From the NCBI GenBank assembly GCA_027492585.1, contig JAPUEK010000089.1, forward strand, positions 1 to 64,000: 64,000 nt of DNA. Direction: 5' to 3'. The notes beneath the pieces are model-generated. The model saw nothing but the letters and a program-made list of their open reading frames with translations, did no database searches and had not been told where the DNA came from. Position numbers and translations under genes: made by a program. The stretch is from Paracoccaceae bacterium (GTDB lineage: Bacteria; Pseudomonadota; Alphaproteobacteria; Rhodobacterales; Rhodobacteraceae). Position 1 is the stretch's first letter, and every line of letters starts with the position of its first letter. Positions 26,696 to 34,686 of the stretch are shown piece after piece.

Positions 26696-27892
26696 ATGTC
26701 CGAACAGACCTCCACGGTTCACACGCCAGATTCCACAGTTGTTCCGGTCATTCTGGCCGTCTCGCTCGGTCATCTCCTGAATGACCTGATGCAGTCGCTG
26801 ATCCCGGCGGCCTATCCGCTCCTCAAGGACAATCTTGCGCTCAGTTTCGCCCAGATCGGGTTGATCACGCTGGTTTTTCAGGGGACGGCCTCGATCCTGC
26901 AGCCGCTGGTCGGCATCTACACCGATCGCCGGCCGCTGCCCTATGCGCTGGCGGCGGGGATGGCCTCGACCGGCGCGGGTCTGGTGATGCTTGCCCATGC
27001 GATGACCTTCGGCATGGTGCTTTTGTCGGTGGCGCTGATCGGGCTCGGCTCGGCGATCTTCCATCCGGAGGCCTCGCGGATCGCGCGGCTGGCGGCGGGG
27101 ATGCGGCCCGGCTTCGCGCAGTCGCTGTTTCAGGTCGGCGGCAATGCCGGCTCCGCGCTCGGCCCGCTGGCCGCGGCTTTCGTGGTGATGGAGCGGGGGC
27201 AGGTTTCCATCGAGTGGTTCGCCGGGGTGGCGATGATCGGCATGGTGCTGCTCTGGGGTGTCGGGCGCTGGTATACGGCGGTGGGTGCGGCCCGTGCCTT
27301 GGCGCGGCGCAGCCGCGCGCGGTCCGCCGTGCCGCTGCCGCAGGCGGCGGTGCGAATGGGAATGTTCCTGCTGATCGTTCTGATGATCTCCAAATTCGTC
27401 TATTCGGTCTCTTTCTCCAGCTACTACACCTTCTACCTGATCGAGGAGTTCGGCCTGACAGTCGGCGAATCGCAGGTCTGCCTGTTCATCTTCCTTGCGG
27501 CGGTCGCGGCCGGCACGATCATCGGCGGGCCGGTGGGCGACCGGATCGGGCGCCGCCGGGTGATCCTGTGGTCGATCCTAGGCATTCTGCCTTTGACCCT
27601 GGCCCTGCCCTGGCTGCCGCTGATCCCCAATGTCTTCTGTGCCGCCCTTGCAGGGCTGATCCTCGCCTCCGCCTTCCCGGCGATGGTGGTCTATGCACAG
27701 GATCTGATGCCGCAGAACACCGGGATGGTGGCCGGCCTGCTCTTTGGCCTTGCCTTCGGGATTGCCGCGATCGGGGCGGCGGGTCTTGGGGTTCTGGCCG
27801 ATGCCTGGGGGATCGTCGCGGTCTACAAGATCTGCGCCTTCCTGCCGCTTCTGGGCCTCGCGGGTTTCCTGCTGCCGGAACCGAAGGGGTAA
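26696..27892 (+). CDS. MFS transporter, fosmidomycin-resistance (Fsr) type
   Basis: A 398-residue inner-membrane protein with about 12 hydrophobic segments. V-S-L-G-H-L-L-N-D near the start, G-I-Y-T-D-R-R-P after the second helix, and I-F-H-P-E-A-S-R followed by Q-V-G-G-N-A-G are typical of the Fsr subgroup of drug exporters. AAGG precedes the ATG by seven bases. It is monocistronic, with hairpins before (26648) and after (28027). The transported compound cannot be read from the sequence. Confidence 0.85.
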   Translation: MSEQTSTVHTPDSTVVPVILAVSLGHLLNDLMQSLIPAAYPLLKDNLALSFAQIGLITLVFQGTASILQPLVGIYTDRRPLPYALAAGMASTGAGLVMLAHAMTFGMVLLSVALIGLGSAIFHPEASRIARLAAGMRPGFAQSLFQVGGNAGSALGPLAAAFVVMERGQVSIEWFAGVAMIGMVLLWGVGRWYTAVGAARALARRSRARSAVPLPQAAVRMGMFLLIVLMISKFVYSVSFSSYYTFYLIEEFGLTVGESQVCLFIFLAAVAAGTIIGGPVGDRIGRRRVILWSILGILPLTLALPWLPLIPNVFCAALAGLILASAFPAMVVYAQDLMPQNTGMVAGLLFGLAFGIAAIGAAGLGVLADAWGIVAVYKICAFLPLLGLAGFLLPEPKG

Positions 27893-27993
27893 TCGCTCCC
27901 ATTCGTCTCAAATACCCGGCGCTTCGCTTTTGCGAAACGCGCCCGGAAAAGGTAGGAAGATCAGGCAGGGCAGGAAGCCCGGAACCTTTCATA

Positions 27994-28067
27994 CACGTGC
28001 GGTGCTTAGGGGAGCACGTGGGGTGGATGGAGGGTTCCGTAGGGGTGCGGAGCCCTCCATTTCTTTT
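27994..28067 (+). terminator. Rho-independent terminator after the MFS gene, with a preceding small inverted repeat
   Basis: ATGGAGGG (28027-28034) and CCCTCCAT (28053-28060) extend through a G-T pair and TCCG/CGGA to a 13-bp stem, followed by TTCTTTT, a classical terminator. A separate 7-bp inverted repeat CACGTGC (27994-28000) / GCACGTG (28014-28020) lies just upstream. The MFS and EVE genes converge here. Confidence 0.85.
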
Positions 28068-28070
28068 GGG

Positions 28071-28481
28071 CTAAAGCCCCATGCCGCAGATGATTTCCCA
28101 TTCCTCCGGCGTCACCGGCTGCACCGACAGGCGGGAGTTGTTCACCAGCACCATCTTCTCCAGCCCCGGCTGCACCTTGCAGTCCTCAAGCGTCACCGGC
28201 CGCGCAAAGGGGCGCACCGCGCGGATATGCACGCAATCCCAGCGCGGGTCATCGGTCGTGCTGTCCGGTGCGGATTCGGCGCAGACCTCGACAATGCCCA
28301 CGATCGCCTTGCCGATGTTGGAATGGTAGTAAAAGCCGAGATCCCCGATTTTCATCGCCCGCATGTTGTTGCGCGCCTGATAGTTGCGGACGCCGTGCCA
28401 CTCTTCGCCGGCAGCCCCCTTGGCAACCTGCTGGTCCCAGCTCCAGGTGTCCGGCTCGGATTTGAAAAGCCAGTGGTTCAT
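28071..28481 (-). CDS. EVE domain-containing protein
   Basis: A 136-residue PUA-like fold protein. M-N-H-W-L-F-K-S-E-P-D-T-W-S-W at the start, W-H-G-V-R-N-Y-Q-A-R-N, G-D-L-G-F-Y-Y-H-S and the terminal Q-P-V-T-P-E-E-W are family hallmarks of the aromatic cage that recognises modified nucleobases or small ligands. Its ATGA overlaps the yciI-like stop codon, so the two are coupled. The exact ligand in bacteria is not settled. Confidence 0.92.
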   Translation of the reverse strand: MNHWLFKSEPDTWSWDQQVAKGAAGEEWHGVRNYQARNNMRAMKIGDLGFYYHSNIGKAIVGIVEVCAESAPDSTTDDPRWDCVHIRAVRPFARPVTLEDCKVQPGLEKMVLVNNSRLSVQPVTPEEWEIICGMGL

Positions 28482-28750
28482 CCCACCACCTTCTTCCATT
28501 CGCTGATCGTCACGCTCTCGAACAGCCCGGCCTTGGCATAGGGGTCCGCTGCCGCCCAGTCGCGCGCGGCTTGCAGGGTCTCGACGTTCAGCACCACGAG
28601 GCTGCCGGTCATGCCGCCATCCTCGCCCAGAAACGGTCCGGCCATCTCCACCACGCCGGAGCTTTCGATATGGGCCAGATGGGCCGCCCGGTTGTCGAGC
28701 CGGGTTTGCAGGGCGCCGGGTTTGTCCCGGCAGATCAGGGCGACGCGCAT
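28478..28750 (-). CDS. YciI-like protein
   Basis: A 90-residue protein of the YCII family (ferredoxin-like fold, dimeric). ALICRDKPGALQTRLDNRAAH, G-P-F-L-G-E-D-G-G-M-T-G-S and A-A-D-P-Y-A-K-A-G-L-F are conserved; the His of N-R-A-A-H and the Asp of A-A-D-P-Y are the usual putative active residues. Function is not firmly known. It sits 3 bp after gpsA and overlaps the EVE gene, so tsaD-gpsA-yciI-EVE form one minus-strand operon, an order common in alphaproteobacteria. Confidence 0.9.
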   Translation of the reverse strand: MRVALICRDKPGALQTRLDNRAAHLAHIESSGVVEMAGPFLGEDGGMTGSLVVLNVETLQAARDWAAADPYAKAGLFESVTISEWKKVVG

Positions 28751-28753
28751 GGT

Positions 28754-29713
28754 TTACTCCTGTTTCAGGGGGCGGGAGAGCAGGGCGGTAATCGCCTGCG
28801 AAAGGCTGACATTCCGGGCGATCAGGGCCGCGGTCATCGTGGTGATCGGCATGTCGATACCGCGCTTTTGGGCCAGATCAGAGACTGCTTTTGCCGTCGC
28901 AGCCCCCTCGACCGTCACGCTTGGGTCGAAGCCCTGACCAGAGCCGAGCGCCTGCCCGAAGCGGAAGTTCCGCGATTGCGGCGAGGTACAGGTCAGCACC
29001 AGATCGCCGAAGCCGGAGAGACCGGAAAGCGTCTCGGCCCTCGCCCCAAGCGCCTCCGCCAGACGGACCATCTCCGCATAACCGCGCGTCATCAGCGCCG
29101 CACGGGCGGAATCGCCAAGACCGGCGCCCATGACGACACCCGCCGCAATGGCGATCACGTTCTTCAACGCCCCGCCCAGCTCTGCCCCGGCGACATCCGC
29201 CGTCCGGTAAAGCCGCAGGCTCGGGGTGGAAAGCAGATGTTGCAGCGCCTCCGCCTCCGGCCCCGCGCAGGCGAGGGTCAGCGCCGTCGGCAGGCCACGG
29301 GCGATGTCGGCGGCAAAACTCGGTCCGGTCAGCACCGCGACGGGGGAACTGGGGCAAGCCGCAGCGATCACGGCACTCGGACCCTGAAGGGTCGCAAGGT
29401 CCACCCCCTTGCAGCAGGCGACCAGTATCCGGCCGTTCAGGGCCTGCCCCGCCCCGGTCAGAAAGCCGCGGATCTGCTGCATCGGCAGAGAGAGGAGAAC
29501 GGCTTCCGCCCCATCAAGATCTGCGATTTCTGCGGTATTCGTGACTGTTTCGGGCAGGGTGATTCCCGGAAGCCGCGCCTCGTTGTGCCGGCTTGTCTGG
29601 CGCAGCGCGGCAGCTTCGGCATCCCGGCTCCAAAGCCGCACGTTACGCCCCTCGCGGGCCAGTGCCACCGCAAGGGCAGTCCCGAAAGCGCCCGCGCCGA
29701 CGATGCCGATCAT
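28754..29713 (-). CDS. gpsA: Glycerol-3-phosphate dehydrogenase [NAD(P)+]
   Basis: A 319-residue cytosolic enzyme that reduces dihydroxyacetone phosphate to sn-glycerol-3-phosphate for phospholipid synthesis. The dinucleotide-binding motif [10 protein letters not shown] lies at residues 6-15, the catalytic Lys is in [10 protein letters not shown], and [12 protein letters not shown] is the substrate loop. The ATG at 29713 overlaps the tsaD stop (ATGA), so translation is coupled. Confidence 0.97.
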   Translation of the reverse strand: MIGIVGAGAFGTALAVALAREGRNVRLWSRDAEAAALRQTSRHNEARLPGITLPETVTNTAEIADLDGAEAVLLSLPMQQIRGFLTGAGQALNGRILVACCKGVDLATLQGPSAVIAAACPSSPVAVLTGPSFAADIARGLPTALTLACAGPEAEALQHLLSTPSLRLYRTADVAGAELGGALKNVIAIAAGVVMGAGLGDSARAALMTRGYAEMVRLAEALGARAETLSGLSGFGDLVLTCTSPQSRNFRFGQALGSGQGFDPSVTVEGAATAKAVSDLAQKRGIDMPITTMTAALIARNVSLSQAITALLSRPLKQE

Positions 29714-30807
29714 GCCTTGGCCCCCTTCTTGCCTGACCCGATCAGGGCTGGTGCGCTTTGGTCCAGCGGCCAGCGGGGCCGGGCGGCGAGGCTGGCATCG
29801 TCCCGAGCGCCCAGTCGGAACCGCTCTATCCCCGCCCAGGCGATCATGGCGGCATTGTCGGTGCAAAGCCGCAGCGGGGGGGCAAGGAATTCCGCGCTGT
29901 TTTCGGCACAAACAGTCTCTAACATGGCCCGGATCATGCCGTTTGCCGCAACGCCGCCCGCGACGGCAAAGGCCGGGCGGGGAGGCGAAAGCTCCTGATA
30001 GATCTGCAAGGCCCGCCGGGTCTTTTCGGCCAGCACAAGGGCGACCGCCCGCTGGAACCCCGCGCAAAGATCGCGGCGATCCTGCACGGTAATGCCCCCC
30101 TGCGCCGCGATCAGCGCATCCCGCGCCCGCAGAAGCGCGGTTTTCAGCCCGGAAAAGCTCATGTCGCAGCCGGGCCGGTCCAGAAGCGGGCGCGGAAAGG
30201 CGAAACGGCGCGCATCGCCCAGCTTCGCCTCCGCCTCCACCGCTGGGCCGCCCGGTTGGGGCAGGCCCAGAAGTTTTGCTGTCTTGTCAAAGGCTTCACC
30301 CGGCGCATCGTCGATGGTGCCACCAAGCCGGCGGAACGCTTCAGGCCCTTCCACGATCAGGAACTGGCAATGCCCGCCGGAGACGAGCAGCATCAGATAG
30401 GGGAAGGGCAGCCCATCGGTCAACCGGGGCGTCAGCGCATGGCCGGCAAGGTGATTGACGCCGATCATCGGCAGCCCGGTTGCCGCCGCCAGCCCTTTGG
30501 CGAGCATCACCCCGGACAGCACCCCGCCGATCAGCCCCGGCCCCGCCGTCACCGCGATCCCGTCCAGCGCGCGCAGATCCATCCCCGCCTCTGCCAGCGC
30601 CGCTTCGACGCAATGATCCAGCCGCTCGGCATGGGCGCGGGCGGCGATCTCCGGCACCACGCCCCCGAAGGCCGCGTGCAGCGCCACCTGACCCTCGACG
30701 ACCGAGGACAGGATCTCCGGCGCGGCCCCCGGCAACTGGCGCACGATGGCGGCGGCGGTATCGTCGCAGCTCGATTCGATGCCGAGGAAGGTGAGGGCGT
30801 CGCGCAT
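29710..30807 (-). CDS. tsaD: tRNA N6-threonylcarbamoyladenosine transferase TsaD
   Basis: A 365-residue ASKHA-fold enzyme that transfers the threonylcarbamoyl group to A37 of tRNA. The N-terminus is G-I-E-S-S-C-D-D-T, metal ligands are His119 and His123 in V-N-H-L-A-G-H-A-L, followed by L-L-V-S-G-G-H-C-Q, and the third metal site region is L-C-T-D-N-A-A-M-I. The ATG at 30807 has GGAAAG four to nine bases upstream. It diverges from hemD with 45 bp between starts. TsaE is encoded at 14543-15031. Confidence 0.97.
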   Translation of the reverse strand: MRDALTFLGIESSCDDTAAAIVRQLPGAAPEILSSVVEGQVALHAAFGGVVPEIAARAHAERLDHCVEAALAEAGMDLRALDGIAVTAGPGLIGGVLSGVMLAKGLAAATGLPMIGVNHLAGHALTPRLTDGLPFPYLMLLVSGGHCQFLIVEGPEAFRRLGGTIDDAPGEAFDKTAKLLGLPQPGGPAVEAEAKLGDARRFAFPRPLLDRPGCDMSFSGLKTALLRARDALIAAQGGITVQDRRDLCAGFQRAVALVLAEKTRRALQIYQELSPPRPAFAVAGGVAANGMIRAMLETVCAENSAEFLAPPLRLCTDNAAMIAWAGIERFRLGARDDASLAARPRWPLDQSAPALIGSGKKGAKA

Positions 30808-30852
30808 CGCTTTCCGTTGCCTGAGGGTCCAACCGGAGGTAACACCAAGCCC

Positions 30853-31581
30853 ATGGCCAGACAATCCCAAGCCCCGATCCTGCTGCTGACCCGGCCCCAG
30901 CCGCAGTCGGAGCGTTTCGCGGCGGAGGCGCTTGCCGCCCTTGGCGCGCTGCGGATTGCCCACTCCCCCCTTCTCGCGCCGGAGTTTCTGGCGCCGCCCC
31001 TGCCGGAGCGGCCGTTTCGCGCTGTGATCTTGTCCTCCGAGACCGCTGCCCAAGCCGCCCGGCGGATTTCCGCCCCTCTGCCGCGCCTTGCCTATGTGGT
31101 CGGGGACCGCACCGCCGCCGCCGCCCAAGCCGCAGGCTTCGAGGCGATCTCGGCGCAAGGGGATGCGGAAGCGCTGATCGCGCTGATCAAGGCTACGGGG
31201 GAGGTTGGCCCGCTTCTCCATCTAAAGGGTGAGAAAAGCCGGGGTGCGATCGAAGAAACCCTGATTTCAGCAGGAATAGAGACTGTTTCTGCCGTGATCT
31301 ACCGTCAGATCACCCAAGCGTTGACCCCGGAGGCGGAGCGGATTCTCGCGGGGTCCGAGCCGGTTTTCCTGTCGCTTTTCTCCCCCGAAACGGCGGCCCA
31401 GTTCCTGCGGAGCCTGCCTTGCACGCCAAAAGCCCCGCTCCATATCGCCGCGATGAGCCCGGCCGTGGCGGCAATTCTGCCCCCCGCGCTGCCCAGGGCT
31501 TTGCGGATTGCCGCCCATCCCGATGCGGCTTCGATGATCGACGCGCTGCGCGGGCTGATCGACGCAGGTGCTCTGTCTTGA
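30853..31581 (+). CDS. hemD: Uroporphyrinogen-III synthase
   Basis: A 242-residue tetrapyrrole enzyme that cyclises hydroxymethylbilane with inversion of ring D. The family has low identity; support comes from the start [31 protein letters not shown] and the C-terminal [10 protein letters not shown]. Gene order also fits: divergent from tsaD, followed by the mitofilin and hemY genes. hemC is not adjacent in this window. Confidence 0.9.
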   Translation: MARQSQAPILLLTRPQPQSERFAAEALAALGALRIAHSPLLAPEFLAPPLPERPFRAVILSSETAAQAARRISAPLPRLAYVVGDRTAAAAQAAGFEAISAQGDAEALIALIKATGEVGPLLHLKGEKSRGAIEETLISAGIETVSAVIYRQITQALTPEAERILAGSEPVFLSLFSPETAAQFLRSLPCTPKAPLHIAAMSPAVAAILPPALPRALRIAAHPDAASMIDALRGLIDAGALS

Positions 31582-31636
31582 ACCTGACAGGGGCATGACA
31601 TTACCTTGGTGGAACAGCAGCATCGGGAGACCGGCA

Positions 31637-32722
31637 ATGGCAGATACGGACAGCCCGGTGGAAGAGATGGCCGAAGCCGTCGCCCTGAAGGAACCGGTGC
31701 GGCAGGCGGAAACACCGCCATCTCCGCCACCACCCGAGATGAAGCCGGCCCCGAAACGCTCCGGCCTGACGGGCGGCATCCTTGGCGGCCTGATCGCGGC
31801 GGGTCTTGGATTCGCCCTCGCGCAGGTCGTGCCGGGGGGCTGGCCGATCAAGGATACTTCGGCGCTTGAGGCGCAGCTTGCGACGCAAAGTGCGGAACTC
31901 TCCGCTCTGAAGGCGCAGATCGCTTCCCTGCCGGCCCCGGATGCCGGTCTTGCGACCCGTGTTGCCGCGCTTGAGGCGGCCCCTGCCGATCTCTCCTCGC
32001 TTGCAGACCGGATTGCCGCGCTCGAAACCCGGCTTTCGGCAATCGAGTCGCTGCCGGCCGATGGCTCCGCTACTTCCGTGGCGACAGCCGAAGCCCTGCG
32101 AAGCCTTCAGGCCGAGGTGGAGGCGCTGAAGGCTTCCGGTGGCTCGGGTCAAGGCGCGCAGCTTGCCAGCGAGGCGGAAGCACGGCTGAAGGAGGCGGAG
32201 GCGCAGGCCGCCGCGCTGAAAGCTCAGGCGGAGGATCTGGCCAAGGCCGCAACCGCCCGCGCCGCGCTTGGCCGATTGCAGGCTGCGCTTGACAGCGGGG
32301 CGCCCTTTGGGGCGGCGCTTGGCGATCTCGGCGCCGTGCCGGAGGTGCTGAAGGCCAGCGCGGAACAGGGTCTGCCGACACTGGCGAGCCTTCAGGCCTC
32401 TTTCCCGGAGGCGGCGCGGGCTGCGCTTGATGCGGCGCTTCGCAATGACATGGGCGAAAGCTGGACGGATCGGGTCGGCAGTTTCCTGCGGACCCAGACC
32501 GGCGCACGCTCGCTGACCCCGCGGGAGGGGACGGACCCGGATGCCATCCTGTCACGCGCCGAAGCGGCAGTTGCGGGCGGCGATCTGGCGGCGGCGCTGA
32601 CGGAGATCTCCGCCCTGCCGGAGGTGGCGCAGACGGCTCTGGCCGAATGGCGGGGCCTCGCGGAACAGCGGCTGGCGGGCGCTGCGGCGATTGCGGCTTT
32701 GGCCGCCAGCATCGGGCAATAG
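31637..32722 (+). CDS. Mitofilin/Mic60-like inner-membrane protein
   Basis: A 361-residue protein of the COG4223 type: a proline-rich acidic N-tail, one membrane segment (LTGGILGGLIAAGLGFALAQVV, about residues 45-66), an Ala-rich coiled coil with repeated L-E/A-A-L heptads (about 75-215), and a C-terminal mitofilin-signature helix region (VGSFLRTQTGARSLTPREG and onward). Alphaproteobacterial Mic60 homologues shape inner-membrane invaginations, and their gene usually lies between hemD and hemY, as here. It is followed by hemY after 9 bp. Confidence 0.85.
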   Translation: MADTDSPVEEMAEAVALKEPVRQAETPPSPPPPEMKPAPKRSGLTGGILGGLIAAGLGFALAQVVPGGWPIKDTSALEAQLATQSAELSALKAQIASLPAPDAGLATRVAALEAAPADLSSLADRIAALETRLSAIESLPADGSATSVATAEALRSLQAEVEALKASGGSGQGAQLASEAEARLKEAEAQAAALKAQAEDLAKAATARAALGRLQAALDSGAPFGAALGDLGAVPEVLKASAEQGLPTLASLQASFPEAARAALDAALRNDMGESWTDRVGSFLRTQTGARSLTPREGTDPDAILSRAEAAVAGGDLAAALTEISALPEVAQTALAEWRGLAEQRLAGAAAIAALAASIGQ

Positions 32723-32731
32723 GGGGCGGCG

Positions 32732-34192
32732 ATGATCTGGTCGATGATCAAGGTTCTGCTGTTCGTCGCGCTGATCGCGGCGATCACCTTCGGCGCCGGT
32801 GTGCTGCTGGACACCGGCGGCGGTATCCGCATCGCGGCGGCGGGCTGGGAATTCACGCTCGGCCCGTTGCAGGCGGTGATCGCGGCGCTTCTTCTGGTGC
32901 TGGCGGTCTGGCTGCTGATGCGGGTTGTCGGTTTCACCGTGGCGGTGCTGCGGTTCCTCAACGGGGATGAAACGGCGATCTCCCGCTATTTCGACCGCAA
33001 CCGGGAGCGAAAAGGCTATCAGGCCCTGTCCGAAAGCCTTGTCGCGCTTGCGGCGGGCGAGGGGCGGCTCGCCATGCTGCGCGCCCAGCGGGCGGAGAAG
33101 TTCCTCGACAAGCCGGAGCTGACGACGCTGATCGTCGCACAGGCGGCGGAGGCTTCCGGCGACGGCAAGCGCGCGACGGAGGCTTACAAGGCGCTTCTGG
33201 CCGATGAGACGACGCGCTTTGTCGGTATCCGCGGGCTGATGAAGCAGAAGCTGGCCGAGGGGGATACGGAAACCGCACTCAAGCTGGCGGAGAAGGCCTT
33301 TGCCCTGAAGCCGAAACATGCCGAAACGCAGGATATTCTGCTGAAGCTCCAGTCCGACCAGTCCGATTGGGCCGGGGCGCGGGCGACGCTTGGCGCCAAG
33401 CTGAAGACCGGCGCCCTGCCGCGCGATGTCTACCGGCGCCGCGATGCGATCCTCGCCTTGCAGGAGGCGAAGGGGGTTTTCGACGAGAACGCGCCCATCG
33501 AGGCACGAGAGGCGGCGATCGAGGCCAACCGCCAGTCGCCGGACCTCATCCCTGCCGCCGCGATGGCGGCGCGCAGCCTTATCGCCAAGGGCGACCGGCG
33601 CTCGGCGACGCGGGTGATCCGCAAGGCCTGGGAGGGGCAGGCGCATCCCGACCTCGCCGCCGCCTTCGCCGAGATCGAGCCGGAGGAAAGTCCGCAGGCC
33701 CGGTTGAAACGCTTCAAGGTGCTGGTCGCGGCCCATCCGGAGGCGGAGGAGACGCATCTGCTGCTGGCCGAGCTGAACCTCGCCGCCGAGGATTTCCCGG
33801 AGGCCCGCCGGGCCTTGGGCGACCTTGCCACCCGTCATCCGACGCAGCGCGCCCTGGCGATCATGGCCGCCATCGAGCGCGGTGAAGGCGCGGAGGAGGC
33901 CGTGGTGCGCGCATGGCTTGCCAAGGCGCTGACCGCCCCGCGAGGTCCGCAATGGTGCTGCGACAAATGCCAGGCGATCCATGCCGAGTGGCACCCGATC
34001 TGCGACAATTGTGGTGGCTTCGATACGCTGAGCTGGCGCGAGCCGGTCGAAAGCACCGGCAAATCCGCGACCGGGGCGGAGCTTCTGCCGCTGCTCGTCA
34101 ATCCGCCCGCGCCGTCCGCCCCTCCGGAGGAACCGGCGCCGAAGGAGGATGAAATCATCGACCTCGCCGCCGTCGCCCGCAGCGCGGGATAG
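32732..34192 (+). CDS. hemY: HemY-family membrane TPR protein with C-terminal zinc ribbon
   Basis: A 486-residue protein with two N-terminal membrane helices (about 5-27 and 43-68), a long TPR-like helical body and a C-terminal ribbon with C-x2-C pairs at Cys410/Cys413 and Cys424/Cys427 (C-D-K-C, then C-D-N-C). The first half is the HemY_N domain of proteins linked to late haem synthesis. The overall plan (membrane anchor, TPRs, rubredoxin-like ribbon ending in a W/F-x-T segment) resembles LapB/YciM of enterobacteria. The true role is unclear. It follows mic60 by 9 bp. A large hairpin begins 9 bp after the stop. Confidence 0.85.
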   Translation: MIWSMIKVLLFVALIAAITFGAGVLLDTGGGIRIAAAGWEFTLGPLQAVIAALLLVLAVWLLMRVVGFTVAVLRFLNGDETAISRYFDRNRERKGYQALSESLVALAAGEGRLAMLRAQRAEKFLDKPELTTLIVAQAAEASGDGKRATEAYKALLADETTRFVGIRGLMKQKLAEGDTETALKLAEKAFALKPKHAETQDILLKLQSDQSDWAGARATLGAKLKTGALPRDVYRRRDAILALQEAKGVFDENAPIEAREAAIEANRQSPDLIPAAAMAARSLIAKGDRRSATRVIRKAWEGQAHPDLAAAFAEIEPEESPQARLKRFKVLVAAHPEAEETHLLLAELNLAAEDFPEARRALGDLATRHPTQRALAIMAAIERGEGAEEAVVRAWLAKALTAPRGPQWCCDKCQAIHAEWHPICDNCGGFDTLSWREPVESTGKSATGAELLPLLVNPPAPSAPPEEPAPKEDEIIDLAAVARSAG

Positions 34193-34200
34193 GGCCTGTT

Positions 34201-34275
34201 CGGCTGAAAGCAAGCTGCTCACGCCGGAACGCACCGCGCTGCGGCTGAACGTGGTGCGTTCCGGCGTTTCAGCCG
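34201..34275. repeat. Large interrupted hairpin after hemY
   Basis: The right arm GGTGCGTTCCGGCG+TTTCAGCCG (34253-34275, contiguous) pairs perfectly with CGCCGGAACGCACC (34222-34235) and CGGCTGAAA (34201-34209), which are split by a 12-base bulge. That is 23 bp of perfect pairing. The apex loop contains a further CGGCTGAA. It may end the hem transcript, but it lacks a T run, so it could equally be a structural repeat. Confidence 0.65.
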
Positions 34276-34686
34276 GCAGATGGTGCGGAACCAGGGATCA
34301 TTTCCAAAGGCAATCCAGACATGCGCCGGCGTTGCCTGGTGCGTGGAGATGACATCGAACGAAACCGATTGAAATGCTCCTCCGGTTATCACGGCGCTTC
34401 AGCCGGAACGCGGCCCGAAGCGGCCCTCACACGAAGTCGGGATGCAGGGTCTGGCGCCCGGCTGGCTCCGACTGGGCTTTCGCCCCTCAGGCCCTCGATC
34501 AAGAGTTGATGAAAATCGAAGAAACGGAGCCTTTCTTGAGGATGAGGGTTGAATATCTGCAAATTTCTCATTCATTTAAGGCATCGGTTCTCCCGACAAG
34601 ACGAAATGTCATCGCCGCCCCGCTTGCAGGGTGTTGGGGGCAGAATACTTTGTGAGGACAGACAAGACGCCCAAGAAAAGAGACGT
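34276..34686. other. Non-coding interval upstream of the mrp operon
   Basis: No protein is evident in these 411 bp. The motif CAGCCGGAACGC around 34400 repeats parts of the hairpin arms at 34222 and 34267. From about 34505 the composition shifts to AT-richer sequence, the likely promoter of the mrp operon; TTGAAT (34549-34554) with CATTTA 18 bp on is a weak candidate. Confidence 0.4.

Noticed and set aside
34549-34686. N-terminal extension of MrpA from 34549
   Set aside because: The extra 46 residues are polar and not membrane-like, and they cross the AT-rich promoter-like region; homologues begin at the hydrophobic segment after 34687.
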